This document shows, piece by piece, positions 45,727 through 56,644 of a stretch of DNA of 64,000 nucleotides. The notes below the pieces were generated by a model that worked only from the letters and a program-made list of their open reading frames with translations, was not told the origin of the DNA and made no database searches. The position numbers and the translations under genes were made by a program. Source of the stretch: Fomes fomentarius (lineage: Eukaryota > Basidiomycota > Agaricomycetes > Polyporales > Polyporaceae); contig JABYQN010000011.1 of the NCBI GenBank assembly GCA_022606135.1, positions 248,001-312,000 on the forward strand, read 5' to 3'. Numbering within the stretch: position 1 is the stretch's first letter; each line of letters begins with the position of its first letter.

Positions 45727-47305
45727 TGCCCGCTACCTCAGTGGGTCGCATCCTGCTTCTCGCGCTACACTATAATATATGCCGTAGCTTCACACGCTCA
45801 CTCTTAACGCCTCTCTACTTCCGAGCTATAGCGCAAATGCTCACGGACCCTGGCTTGGCTCGCTAATCTAGCTTGTTCTTGTCTATGTATCTTGGACACT
45901 GCATTTGCTGGATCGAGACGCGTTCTCACCCTCGCCTGTGTCGCTACGCCTCGAGTCATTATTTCAGCACCCACGTACTCGCTGACGTCGCTATATGCCG
46001 CTCGATGGTGCGCGCGTCCCATCATAGCATTCGACGGATCTTGGTGTCTAGCTTCATCGTGACAGCATGGGTAGACTTGGTTTCCAGAACGCCCCAATGG
46101 ACCTAGGGTTCCCGACTGCATCCTTCCTGGTCTCACACGGTAGCCGGTCATGCCTGCCTTAATCTCAGCAACGCTGACACCTGTCTCGTCCTACGAAAGC
46201 ACGCAACAGTCATTGCATCGGTCTGTCAACCACTCGCTTCGAAGCACACATAGCACCGTTGGCTATGCTGGTTTCGCAATGACGCGGTAAAGCAATGTCG
46301 TGATGTCCGGGTGAGTCCTATTCCATCTTGCAGTGCCCATAGGTATCATCTCCCTGATTATTGTGACCGCGTAGATCCTGCGCCTGACATGATGAGCAGT
46401 AGGCGCCCGCAGTGCATGCATTAGGGAACCGTGAACACTCGACAGGCGGTCAGAACTGCCTATTCTATACACTTATTCGGCGGTTCGTGCAAGACTTCTG
46501 TCGTACGCCGGTGTTTCGTCCCTTCATCTAGCGAGTCACCTACGAAGGCCGCGTCAATCACACGACAAAACCTAAATCCGCGACCCATCCAGCGAGTTCA
46601 GAATTTGCGGAAAACTGTGCACCATTCACTCCTCCGTCGACGCCCTACCGCGCAGTCTCGGGTCCGACAATCGCTTTCCCCTGTGGGATGAATTCTACCC
46701 GACCGTGTGCGGCCCAACTCCACGCCCAGCCACTCATCTGGCTGACAAACCTAGTCATCAGCGAGGACACACGCAGGCGCATGGGCGTCGGGATCGCGCG
46801 CACCCACACCCACACCGAGATACAGAGCGGCACGTTTCGATTGCACGCTCATACAGTGCATCACTATCCAGAAAGACAACACGCGCGACGTGGAACGGTC
46901 GAAGGACGTGCCCAACGCGGTCGAGATACGGCCTCCATCGCCGCTCGATCTAATCTGCACACTCAATCTCCCGATGGACGTAGATCGAGAGGAGGGCGCC
47001 AGGGTCCTCTCGACCTCAGGTCCGCTCCGCGATCCCTCCTGTCGTACCCGCATGCCGGCGCGAGCAACTCGGTCAGCGTGGCAGTGTTCGCGTTCGGACG
47101 GGGACACCCAATTGCACGGGCTTCCAAAAGTGGAATTTGAGTGATTGGGCCCTTGGCTACTTACTTATAAATCTTCCCTGGGTCCTGCACCTGGCCAACC
47201 CGACCAGCGGACGCCCTCTTCGAGTTGCCCTTTTCACTCCTACGAGTACCCCGGTCTCCAGGACAAACACACACACTCGACCGCGTGGAAGCGAAGAAGC
47301 GAGTG
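45727..47305. other. Intergenic, nothing recognised
   Basis: Open frames on both strands, but none with a domain or coherent splice pattern. The right end holds the promoter of the alpha/beta-hydrolase gene. Confidence 0.5.
47166..47172 (+). promoter_or_regulatory. TATA-like element of the hydrolase gene
   Basis: TATAAAT 140 bp upstream of the ATG at 47306. Confidence 0.4.
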
Positions 47306-48422
47306 ATGCCTCCCGCGACTGTGGTCAAGGCTCCTCAGTCGGCCTACGACGGGACGAACCTCTATGCGGAGGCGGTGGGCTGCCCTCGAAACCCACATCT
47401 CGTGTTCATTCACGAAGCAACCTTGTGTTCTTCAGTGTTTGACGAGCTCTTTCGAGACCCTCATCTGACCGACCACCTCTATCTCGTAAGTGGAGCACAC
47501 GAACTCACGTGCGCTTGCAAATTGCTGGAATTAACTTTGTGCCTTTCACAGGTACGCTATGATCTGCGCTGCCATGGCAGAAGTGGGATCGCGCGAGGTG
47601 CTGAGGGTCAACACGCTACACTCTACGCTAGTGACTTTGCCGCTGTGGCCAGCGCGTTCGGTCTGCAAAGGCCGATCCTCGTCGCATGGTGCGTTTCTCA
47701 TTATATCAGTTTGCACTTGGCCCTGTTTGAGTGTGACACCGGACTGATAGCATTGCATCCTTCCCTTGCAGGGGCTTTGGTGGTGCGTCCCGCGGTTGTC
47801 GTTCGCACCGGCGGTGTGCGCCCAGCTGACTGGTCCATGACTTGCACGACATGCATCAGCCGCAGCTGTGGCTGACATTTGCGCTCACGTCACACCGCTC
47901 ACGATCGCCGGCATCGTGTACATGGCGCCATTACCGTTCTTGGGACCCATGATGTCGCACACCGTCTCCCCGCGAATGCTCGGGATTACCCAAACCTTAT
48001 CCTCCGCACGGGACGCCGCGACTTCAGGAAGAGCGAAAACCGACTTTGTCAACGGACTTCTCGCAAGCTCAGCGTCGCAGATACCCCACACAACCAAAGC
48101 AGCCTGGCTAGGGCGCAGCGTCTCACAAGACGCTGAAGTCACAACACATGTGCTCTCGCGGCAGCACGACCCTTCGAAGCTGCTCGAGGTCGGTCGACAA
48201 GGCATGCCGCTCCTGATCCTTGTAGGTTCCGAGGACGCGCTCGTGGATAATACTGCGGTTGTCCGTGAGCTGCGCCGGCACTTCCGCAACGCGGAGGCAC
48301 ACGTCGTATCCGGAGGCAGTCACGCTCTCTTCGTGGATCGGAAGGACGACGTCGTCCGAATCCTGTTAGCCTTCGTGGGCCGGCTTGCGGTGAGTGTTGG
48401 GAGCTTGAGAGGCCCTGACTAA
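47306..48422 (+). CDS. Alpha/beta-hydrolase fold protein lacking the nucleophile serine
   Basis: Predicted 294-residue alpha/beta-hydrolase. Exons: 47306-47485, 47552-47688, 47772-47782, 47866-48422, all GT-AG and in phase. The fold is clear: HLVFIHEA, then RYDLRCHGRSG (oxyanion-side strand and turn), the nucleophile-elbow strand PILVAW, the acid loop LILVGSEDALVD, and the catalytic-His region SGGSHALFVD. The elbow, normally G-x-S-x-G (often W-S-x-G-G in this group), here reads W-G-F-G-A, so the nucleophile serine is replaced by glycine. The elbow is encoded by an 11-nt exon. If the model is right the protein is probably not a classical esterase; it could be a pseudoenzyme or use another chemistry. 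An upstream in-frame ATG at 47225 is less likely the start. Confidence 0.8.
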
Positions 48423-49256
48423 GCCCTCCGCGCGATCGGGCGACTGGGCACTGATACATTGTATTACACTGCAGGTCATGACTCTCATGGGCTGAAATCT
48501 GGCGCTTGGATGCGTTCAACAGGCCGGGCGGATGTACATTTGGCATGCATGCTCCTTGCAGTTACGTTACACGGCGACTGCTGCAAGTTTGTGGTAACTT
48601 ATTGACCGCTTCGCTGGTCGTTCGTGTCCGAATTTCCCACTCTCGCCGGCGATGGCCATGCGTTGTGTGATGGCCTGCTTGTTGTACCTTGTATGTTCCT
48701 GATGTACTATCATATCTGCCACGGAACCTCTCATCGCTGTGGTTCTAATTCTACTACCAAACAACCGCACACGCGATAACACCGTCCTCGGAAATGAACC
48801 TCCGCGGCCTTCTTCAGAGCGCACAGCCCAAACAGAAGTGCGAGAAACCTGGAGGATCGAATAGGGTTGCTGACGCACAAGATATGTCATGTGCTGCGTT
48901 CTGATGCAACGCTGCCGCTGCGGGTCGACTCAACACTCGGAGAAGCCTGGTTACCGGACTTGAGAGCTAGTCTATGAGGATTACACTTGCGCTCATTGAG
49001 TCACTGCTGACAAAGGGGTCATCCCCGTTTGTTAGTGATGTAAGTCGATAACCATTCAATGTCGAGCATATTAATCAGTGCCCCGGTCGGAAAAGCTAGC
49101 CTTGATAAGCTCGACGACGTAGTTGCGAGTCGCGACGCGCCTACGAAGTTCCGCAGCGATAGGAATAGATATCAGAAGCGCGACGCTCCGCTATGCAATA
49201 CATACACGTCAGATATACGTGTCTTTGTTACCCTCTTTCGGGGACCCTGCTTCATT
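48423..49256. other. Convergent intergenic region
   Basis: Between the 3' ends of the hydrolase and fuconate-dehydratase genes. Nothing recognised. Confidence 0.5.
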
Positions 49257-51125
49257 TCAAGCAACCGGAGCCGTACCCGCCGCGCGGGCTTTCCAATAGG
49301 TGCCGTTAGGATACTCATACTCGTCGATGCTCTTCTCGTGCATTTGGATACTGATATCACAAAGACGCCACCGGTAGTCAGATTGCCATCCGAGACGCGA
49401 TGGTAACAACGAACGAACCTGTAGCCCTCCTGCGCGTTGCTGGGAACGTTGTACCGGCCGTTCTTGTTGATCGAACACGGGTAGAGGAAGTGTTCATGAA
49501 GATGGTCGACAAACTCCAGCACGTTGCGCTCCATCGTGCCCGACACGGCGATGTAGTCGATAAGACTGTTCAGGGTGGGCATCGGTGTCGGTCAGTCCAG
49601 TTCCGAGCCGCGTAGTGGCGTTGAATACGAACCTTAGATGAATCACATACTCACACAGCCCGACCCCACCCGCATGAGGGCAGACAGTGACGCCATATCT
49701 ACCGCGGTCGAGTCAGCACACCGTTCCGAAACGTACGAGGATATGATATTGAACTCACTTCGCGGCCAGGAGCAGGACGCTCAGCACCTCGCTCACCCCC
49801 CCAAGGCGGCACGAGTCAATCTGGCACACGTCGATCGCCTCGGCCTGGAGGAGCTGCTTGAAGACGATGCGGTTGTGTGCATGTTCACCAGTGGCAACAC
49901 CGATCCCATACGGCTTCAGAGCTTTACGAACAGCGGCATGTCCGAGGATGTCATCCGGTGCAGTCGGCTCCTCGATGAACCTGACATCATTCACAAGTCT
50001 GTGAGCAAGCCGCAGAGCGCTGTGGTTGTAGCTCAAGTGCTGTAACTTACCAGGGCTTGATATCGGCAAGGCCCTTGACGTACTCGATCGCCTGCGGGAC
50101 GTCCCACACCTGGTTCGCGTCGATCATGAGCACGCTTCCGGTGGGACCGGCATTCTTTCCAACGAGAGCTGGCCCGTTAGGATCCCTGGGTTTGATTCCG
50201 GGAGGGAGATATTGAGGGTCGTCGATGATCGACCTGATGATCTTGCCCCGACGCAGGTCGTTCTCGAGGCTCGCGCCGACCTTCATCTTGAAGTGGTTGA
50301 AGCCCGCTTCGACGGCCTCGCGCGTCAGGCGAGCCACCTTTTCATCGCTGTATCCCAGCCATCCGGCGGAGGTGACGTACGCGGGGTACCCGATCTCGCG
50401 AACCTTGACTTCCCGCTCGGCGCGCGTAGCTGCCTTCTCCTTGAGTATGGCAAGCGCTTCCTCGGGCGTGAGTGCGTCGGTGATGTAGCGGAAAGCGGTG
50501 GCGTTCACTATCTCCTCCTAGTGCGACACGATTTCTCGGGTGAGAGGGTGGTATCGGAGCGCACAGATGTGTTGCTCACAGGCGTCATGTCGACCACAAG
50601 CTTCCATAGCGGTTTCCCTCTCGCCCGCGCAAACATGTCCCATAATGCATTATCTACTGCGCCGAGAGCAATATGGATCACACCCTTCTCAGGACCGATC
50701 CTTAGACACCATGTGAGTCAGTACTGGATCCGGCGCTATACAAGTTAACGTTGATAGATCGACATACCAACGAAGCTGCGGATCAGCACAAAGATAGTCC
50801 CACGTCTTGCCCATGCTTGCGAACAGCTCTTCAACGTCTTTCCCGATGAGACGTTTTGAGAGTTCTTCGATCGCGCGGCAGACGATGTCATTGCCACGGC
50901 CGATCGTGAAGGTCATTCCAAACCCGGTCAGTTCGGTATCGGTGTACAACTTGACATATGCCGACGAGTAGTCGCAGTCCGTGTTCATTGCATCCGTCCC
51001 ATCTCCGCTCAGGGAGGTCGGGAAGCGGACGTCTGCAACCAACGGTTTGTTGGGAGCTGTGTACTCGGATCTGAGGGCGCTCGCAACGCACCATGTGTCT
51101 TGTATCCAACAATTTTTGGTGACAT
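49257..51125 (-). CDS. L-fuconate dehydratase (enolase superfamily)
   Basis: Predicted 471-residue member of the mandelate-racemase group, closest to L-fuconate dehydratase and human ENOSF1. The known reaction removes water from L-fuconate to give 2-keto-3-deoxy-L-fuconate in L-fucose breakdown. Minus-strand exons: 51125-51092, 51032-50768, 50700-50580, 50517-50051, 49980-49759, 49698-49633, 49565-49419, 49350-49257, all GT-AG and in phase. The start gives [19 protein letters not shown], the family N-terminus. Catalytic and metal residues are present: the Lys pair in HFKMKVG, Asp in [10 protein letters not shown], Glu in [10 protein letters not shown], Glu in ATGEHAHN and His in CPHAGGVGL. 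It ends with YPNGTYWK as in relatives. No other fucose-pathway gene lies nearby. Confidence 0.93.
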
Positions 51126-51931
51126 TGCGTCCAACGACTGTTCTCCAGCACGGCGAGGGGTAAAGGCAGCTGGGAGAGAGGAGATGGTGCAGCTCGACTG
51201 CCATGGTGTGCTCTATTAAAGGACCCCTCTCGGCCCCGACGGAAGCACCAAACGAAGTGGCGATCCGGGCCGTGTGCTGCCCCGGTCCGCCAGAGATAGC
51301 GAAAGACGCCCGCGACCCTCATGCTGGGAGCGACTCGGAGGAGGGACTCGACTCACCTGTTCCTTCTCGATGCATCCCATGGTTCAACTTATTCACGTTC
51401 TCAGGAGAATTTCACAGACCGATTATACGACATCTTGCCGGCCCGTGCGCTGCTGCTCTCGTCCGCGAAGGATGCCTTCTCAGCTTAGATGGTGATGTAC
51501 TAGCTGGATAGCTGGGCTTAGGGACAAGGAGGTTGAGGCTTCAATGACGGTGAGCAGATACTCGGTTGTCTCTTCAATATGCCAGACACCTGTCCGAGCA
51601 ACAATTGCAATAAGCATCTCAACCCCGCGCAGGCATGGTGACATGCTCTTACATCCGTGAGGTCACACATCGGAGCGGAACTATAACGCAGGGAACAGTC
51701 CCATGTCAATTTGGCAGCCAACGTTTCAAAATCAGGTATATAGTCACTTGATTGTCAGAGAAACGACTTTCTCGTGCTGCCATGTGCGAGTTGTACTCCT
51801 TCTGGACTTCAACGCGCTCATGGCATGCGATATCCTCCAATCACGCATGGGGCGTCGTCGGTGACTCAGAACGCATTCAACTCCTTGATATCCATGCTCA
51901 TAGTGGGACACAAAACCCAGTCTAGGACTCA
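51126..51931. other. Intergenic, nothing recognised
   Basis: Upstream region of the fuconate-dehydratase gene and 3' side of the next minus-strand gene. No exon pattern seen. Confidence 0.5.
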
Positions 51932-52599
51932 CTACATGCTACCCATCTCGCCGTCGGACCCTGCCCGATACGACTTGGTGGTGAATGAGAACGTCCACTT
52001 GTCTGCACACGCCTCCAGACGTTCATCTCCCCATTGAAAGCAGACCTTCTTACCGAAGGTCCAATGCACTCGTTCTGCGATTGTGGGAATGCCGTGGATA
52101 TAGGCGCGTTTTCATGGTTGCAATGAGGCTTACCTGCTCGAAGCGTGTACCTTAAGTCTTCGAACACGAGTACTTGTGGCAACGCATCTTCTAGATGCGT
52201 CATGATCACTTTTAGAATCAGCTCCTGCATGGACGATCCAACGTCAGCGATTATTTTTGTCGTCGGTCTATTGGACGCATACACTCAAGTCATGGCGCAC
52301 GAGATAATATGTTGTTATCGTCTCCACTCTTTCAGGTCTACCACCCCGCCACCCCGCATTGGTCTCTTCTTCACCTGACGAAATGCATAACTGGCTGTCG
52401 AAGTACTCACCTCTCGGCCTTGACTGTTACTTGTGCGACATGGGTGGGTATATGCGCGTCGGAAGTGGGAAGCGCGACTACGACGGTGTCATTGAGTGGG
52501 AATAAGAGTCTATGCATCGCGGGAAAAGTGGTGGTAGGTGGTCAAGAGTCAAGAGTACTTTTCGTGTGGCAGCAGTTCTACTGACATCTCGACGTGCAT
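51932..52599 (-). CDS. Unrecognised 142-residue protein, five exons
   Basis: Minus-strand exons 52599-52559, 52509-52411, 52337-52283, 52224-52134 and 52074-51932. Introns are 49-73 nt, GT-AG, and phases match at all four junctions, ending at TAG. The protein starts MHVEMSVELLPHEKLLF and reads coherently: NDTVVVALPTSDAHIPTHVA, then a helical stretch ELILKVIMTHLEDALPQVLV, then VHWTFGKKVCFQWGDERLEA, and ends near SDGEMGSM. There is no signal peptide or membrane segment. I do not recognise a family. The consistent phasing and protein-like composition argue for a real gene. Additional upstream exons cannot be excluded. Confidence 0.6.
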
Positions 52600-52967
52600 G
52601 GTTCTAGAAGGTGTCATCTTACTGCCATATTCGGCTTCCATAGTAGTGTTCTAGTTCTGGTAAAGACTAATAAACCCCGGCACACCTATTCGACCTAACT
52701 GCGCTGAATATACCCGAGTTGCAAGGACTCAGACCCCGCCCGCATCGAAGACTGGACGCACCTATGATACGTCTGGATACTGGACCAACGACAGTCAGAC
52801 CACCCATTTTTGATAGAAGTACGTTATATTCGTAGTCATCCCAACCAAGAATCACAGTGTTTAATGTTTATGTACTACACGGACCTACGATGAGAGATGG
52901 TGAGTTATGTATGTCAAAGTACTGCGGCTGTCGACTTACCGGGCTCCGGCTTTAGGCTCGTTAGACT
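52600..52967. other. Short intergenic region
   Basis: Between two minus-strand genes. Expected to hold the 3' end of the secreted-protein gene and the promoter of the 142-residue protein gene. Confidence 0.5.
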
Positions 52968-53469
52968 TCAAAGCGTACTGACCACAATGGACTTCGTGCC
53001 CGGAGTGTAGCAGAAGTTGTTGTCCAAGAGCGTGCCGCAGGGCGAGAACTGGTTACAGGTTCCTCCGCACTCGCCCTTGGTGCAGAACCCGACATTGCGC
53101 GTTGCCGACATACAGTTCGTACCCGGAGCAGAGAGGCAGGTGGCCCCTCCATTGTATACAGTGCACGAGCCACCACAGACGTTCTGGGATCGCTTGGTGC
53201 AGTAGACGACCACCGTAGTCTGCGCGGCACGGGGTGTCAGAGGGCTGATCGGCGGGCCGACGAAAGTGAGCTCGGCGTCGGTCGTCTTGATCCAGTGGAG
53301 GATATCGTCGTGGGTGGCGAGATAGCTGGCCTGTATTGATGAAGCAGACGAATTGTGAGCTCACTGAACACTGCGGCAGCGACGATGGGCAAACCTCGGG
53401 GGTGGGTGAGGCAGTAACGGCGGTGGTGAGGGCGACGAGGAGGCCGCAAGCGATGGTGGTGAACTGCAT
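52968..53469 (-). CDS. Small secreted cysteine-rich protein
   Basis: Predicted 145-residue secreted protein from exons 53469-53395 and 53330-52968, joined across a 64-nt phase-0 intron. A signal peptide (MQFTTIACGLLVALTTAVTA) precedes a mature part of about 125 residues. Its C-terminal half has ten cysteines, an even number suited to five disulfides: VVVYC, QNVCGGSC, ATC, TNC, GFC, GECGGTC, SPC and NNFC. The spacing is not that of hydrophobins (no CC pairs) or cerato-platanins. Similar cysteine-rich small secreted proteins are common in mushroom-forming fungi, without assigned function. A TATA-like element sits upstream, as in strongly regulated secreted-protein genes. Confidence 0.82.
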
Positions 53470-53534
53470 GTTGCAAAAGTGGGAGAGGTGGGTAGTTGGT
53501 TGGGTTGCTGGTGTCGGCAGCCGCGTTGCTGACC

Positions 53535-53543
53535 TCTTATATG
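53535..53543 (-). promoter_or_regulatory. TATA-like element of the secreted-protein gene
   Basis: CATATAAGA on the minus strand, about 66 bp upstream of the ATG at 53469, followed by a CA-rich leader typical of well-expressed fungal genes. Confidence 0.5.
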
Positions 53544-55138
53544 ATCCCCACTACTTTTGCCGCTCTGCAGTGCTAACCAGTATGCCTCAACTGCGTCATT
53601 GCAAGCCTTCGTAAGCCCTTCGGACCCGTGCTGATGGTCGAGGGCTAACTGACAACGCAACTCCGGAATCTTGAGTCTGCGCGGGGGTTCCTCCATTGAA
53701 CTTCGTTTCACGGTCTTCCTTTACGAGAACCCATCTACATTTCAACTCTGTCTCGCGAATGGTTGAATGTCTGTTTGCAGTATGTCAGCTTGATGAAGGT
53801 GCGCCGGCTGATCGAACATGGGCGATATACAGCAATCTTCTACCTACTTGCGGAAAGGGGAAGGATCGATGGTCCGATATGCCATGCCCCATCCCCAGTC
53901 TGTTGGTCGTACATACCCCTGTGAACACTCGGTCGCGATCGAACACTCTCCGCGTGTTCTCCTTCCTGTCGATTAAATAGCTGGTCATACCTGTTAGGAC
54001 TGTGGCCACTGCAATTTTTCACATCAAGACGTTGGCCCGGGCCATACTAATGGCTCTCAAGTCCGCCTTCAGATACGGTGACAGCAAGCCGTGTCATCTG
54101 CCCAACGAAGAAAGGCATCCTCAATACTATCCTCCAGACTGTCGGGTCAAGGATAGCGACTTGGTCGAGCGTGAGGGGCATCTGTTGTGCTATGCACGCA
54201 AAGGCAATCATTCTACCTAGACCGCTCAACAGTCACGAGAATTTTCGGGGTGCTCTTCCCCACTCTAGTATCTTCTTCGCTCGTTCGTCGTGACGGTTAG
54301 GCATTAATTTATGTCTGCGAGATGTCGGACGCTTATGCAATCTGCGAACCCAGCGCCGGAGCCCGCTATGTACGGACCCTTCGAGAGCGTACGACCCAGG
54401 CGCAGTGCTGTCGTTCGGGGAGAGGGGTGACCTTCAAGGGCTCGCTGCGAGATGCTCAGTGAAGAGTCACTGGCAGGTGGAAGGGACGATAAACATACTG
54501 ACAAGAAGTTCAGTCTTGGCACCCTGTAAATCGAGTGTTCAACGAACGTTGTGAGCGACGTACTGAATATGGGTGGGACAACTACTGACTCGCCAGTGTG
54601 AGATTGATTGAGAATGGAAAACATAGATGGTTCATCCCGAATTCGTCTACTCCCTGTCTGTGTGAGTCATGTTTGTGGTTTACACTTTCTGCCACTTGAA
54701 GTCCTGTGAGAATTAATGTAAGACAAGGACCCACATAAGTTGCAAGACGGTCTTCTAGGGTGCACTGCTCTATTGGCCGAGGAATGGTAAGTAAAAACAG
54801 GAAAGTGGACGCCCGAACTTGAAGGTCTACCCTTGTATTGGAGTCTCCGCAACAATCTGATTGCTTGCACTCGAGCACGTCTGAGAATAACTCATGTAAA
54901 CAGAGGTAGAGATATGTTGCAGCCTAGTGCCAAGGTGAGGATAAGATATTTGTTCAGGTACAAACGCCAGACGGAGTGACGCGGGGGTGTCAGACAGGTA
55001 GACGTCACTTCTCCCTGCCGTTTATCGCGGTCTATCGATTCTCGAACAGGTGTGCTCGGATGTCGTATTTGAAATCGGGTATGTTATAATCGACCACATA
55101 CATGAACTCAACCACGACCGTCGGAAGCCATCGGGGCG
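53544..55138. other. Intergenic, nothing recognised
   Basis: Several open frames of 60-106 codons, none with a domain or coherent splicing pattern. Confidence 0.45.
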
Positions 55139-56644
55139 TCATTGCGGCGGTCGAAGCCAGGGATCTTGCAGTAGCTCTAGCGCAGTAAAGCGATCTTCCG
55201 GCTTCCATCTCAACATCTTCCGAACAAATTTCAAGAATTGCGCTTTGTTCTCTCCTTCCAGCCTTTCCTCTGATAGCTCAAGGCTATCGTCGGGCAAGTC
55301 GGCTGCACCAATCCAATTACCTGGAGCGATCAATTTGCAGTCAGTCTACACACAAGAGATGTATGCGCAGCCACATTACTCTCACCTTGCGCATCGAAGT
55401 ACTCCCAAGGCTCACCAGTTTCACTACGCTTGAGGAAGTCAACAGGCGGAGGTCCGAGTAACGAGACCATATGCGCAATGTGGTACCGATTGTGTTCTTC
55501 ATTGTCCGGTCCACCAGTGACCTTGAACATGTCCCTACCCTGGAACATGTTCCAAATCTGCAAAACGTACCATGTAAGCAGACGATCAGAGTATGCGAGG
55601 TGCTTCTCTCTTCGTACCATCACGCCAACAGACCAGATGTCTACCTTCTCATCCCACGGCATGCCCAGTATTACCTCTGGCGCACGATACTGCCGAGGTT
55701 GGATAAGGCCGGTGTACGTCGTGCTGCCCAACCTCGCTTCGCCGAAGTCACAGAGTGACGGTCGACCGTATCTCTGGGCTTCAATGTTCCTCGATAAGTA
55801 GATAATGCGATCGCCAGCTACTTTCCGCGCAATTGGACTTGCTCGTTCTGCATCTTCGTATGCTTGGAGCACTTCCGTATCATCAAAAGAAAAAAGGAGA
55901 TTTTTCTCTTGGATATCTGAAACATGCATTGATGTGATGAGATATAGGCATGAGAATGCGATGCGAGGAGAAGGTGAGACAAACCAGCATGAATCAGCTT
56001 CGCCTCCCGATGCAAGTAGTCCAGCGCCATAATGACGACCTCCAAGATAGGCCTTACCATCTGCTCTCGCAACTGCAGCTTCGGCATATCATGCCGCAAT
56101 TTCCAGACCGATTCCGCCATTGGCCTGAAAACGAAGCATTGGAAGGATCGCGACGGCGCGTCATTGGCAGTAAGCTCGAACTGGTCGAGCGAGGTGCGAA
56201 CATGCTGCTGACCGATATGCTTTATCTTCGGGAGGTTGTTGAGGTGCTCGAGGGCCGCAAGCTCGCGTTTGATTGGGATAGAATTCTGTGAGCAGACTTT
56301 GACCGCTACGTGGCAATGTGCCCTATTGTCGTAGTGTCAGCGATCGAAAGGCAGCACCATGTGCGACGGTTCACTCACTTGAGGTCGCGGCAAAGCCAAA
56401 CTGTAGAATATCCTCCATAGCCAAGTTTTCCAACCACCTGGTATCGCGACTGGAAGACGTCCCCTAGTCGCACAGGGTAAAAGTCCTTGGGGTCATACCA
56501 TGGGTCCCTCTCTTCTTCGATGAGTTTGGAGGGGTCAATCACTGGGTATTTGGCTGTAGAGAGTGGGCGAGGAGGCGAAGGTGATCTTGGTTGACTGCTA
56601 ATGAAAGCACGGACTCTACACGCAAAGCGACGTGCAGTGAGCAT
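55139..56644 (-). CDS. SRPK-like serine/threonine protein kinase
   Basis: Predicted 418-residue kinase of the CMGC/SRPK type found in many agaricomycete copies. Minus-strand exons: 56644-56379, 56322-55985, 55916-55618, 55557-55386, 55320-55139, all GT-AG and in phase. Kinase motifs in order: glycine loop [14 protein letters not shown], the ATP-binding lysine in HVAVKV, the catalytic loop [11 protein letters not shown] (an SRPK-like replacement of HRDLKxxN), CDFGEARL with the metal-binding Asp, YRAPEVILG, and the C-lobe end [21 protein letters not shown]. Key catalytic residues are present, so the enzyme is probably active. Typical SRPKs phosphorylate SR splicing factors, but this expanded fungal group has unknown targets. 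The Arg-rich N-terminus ([14 protein letters not shown]) could be a mitochondrial presequence; this is uncertain. Confidence 0.87.

Noticed and set aside
47225..47305. Upstream in-frame ATG of the hydrolase (27 extra codons).
   Set aside because: The extension is Arg/Pro-rich and lacks family similarity. The start at 47306 gives the usual N-terminus and length.
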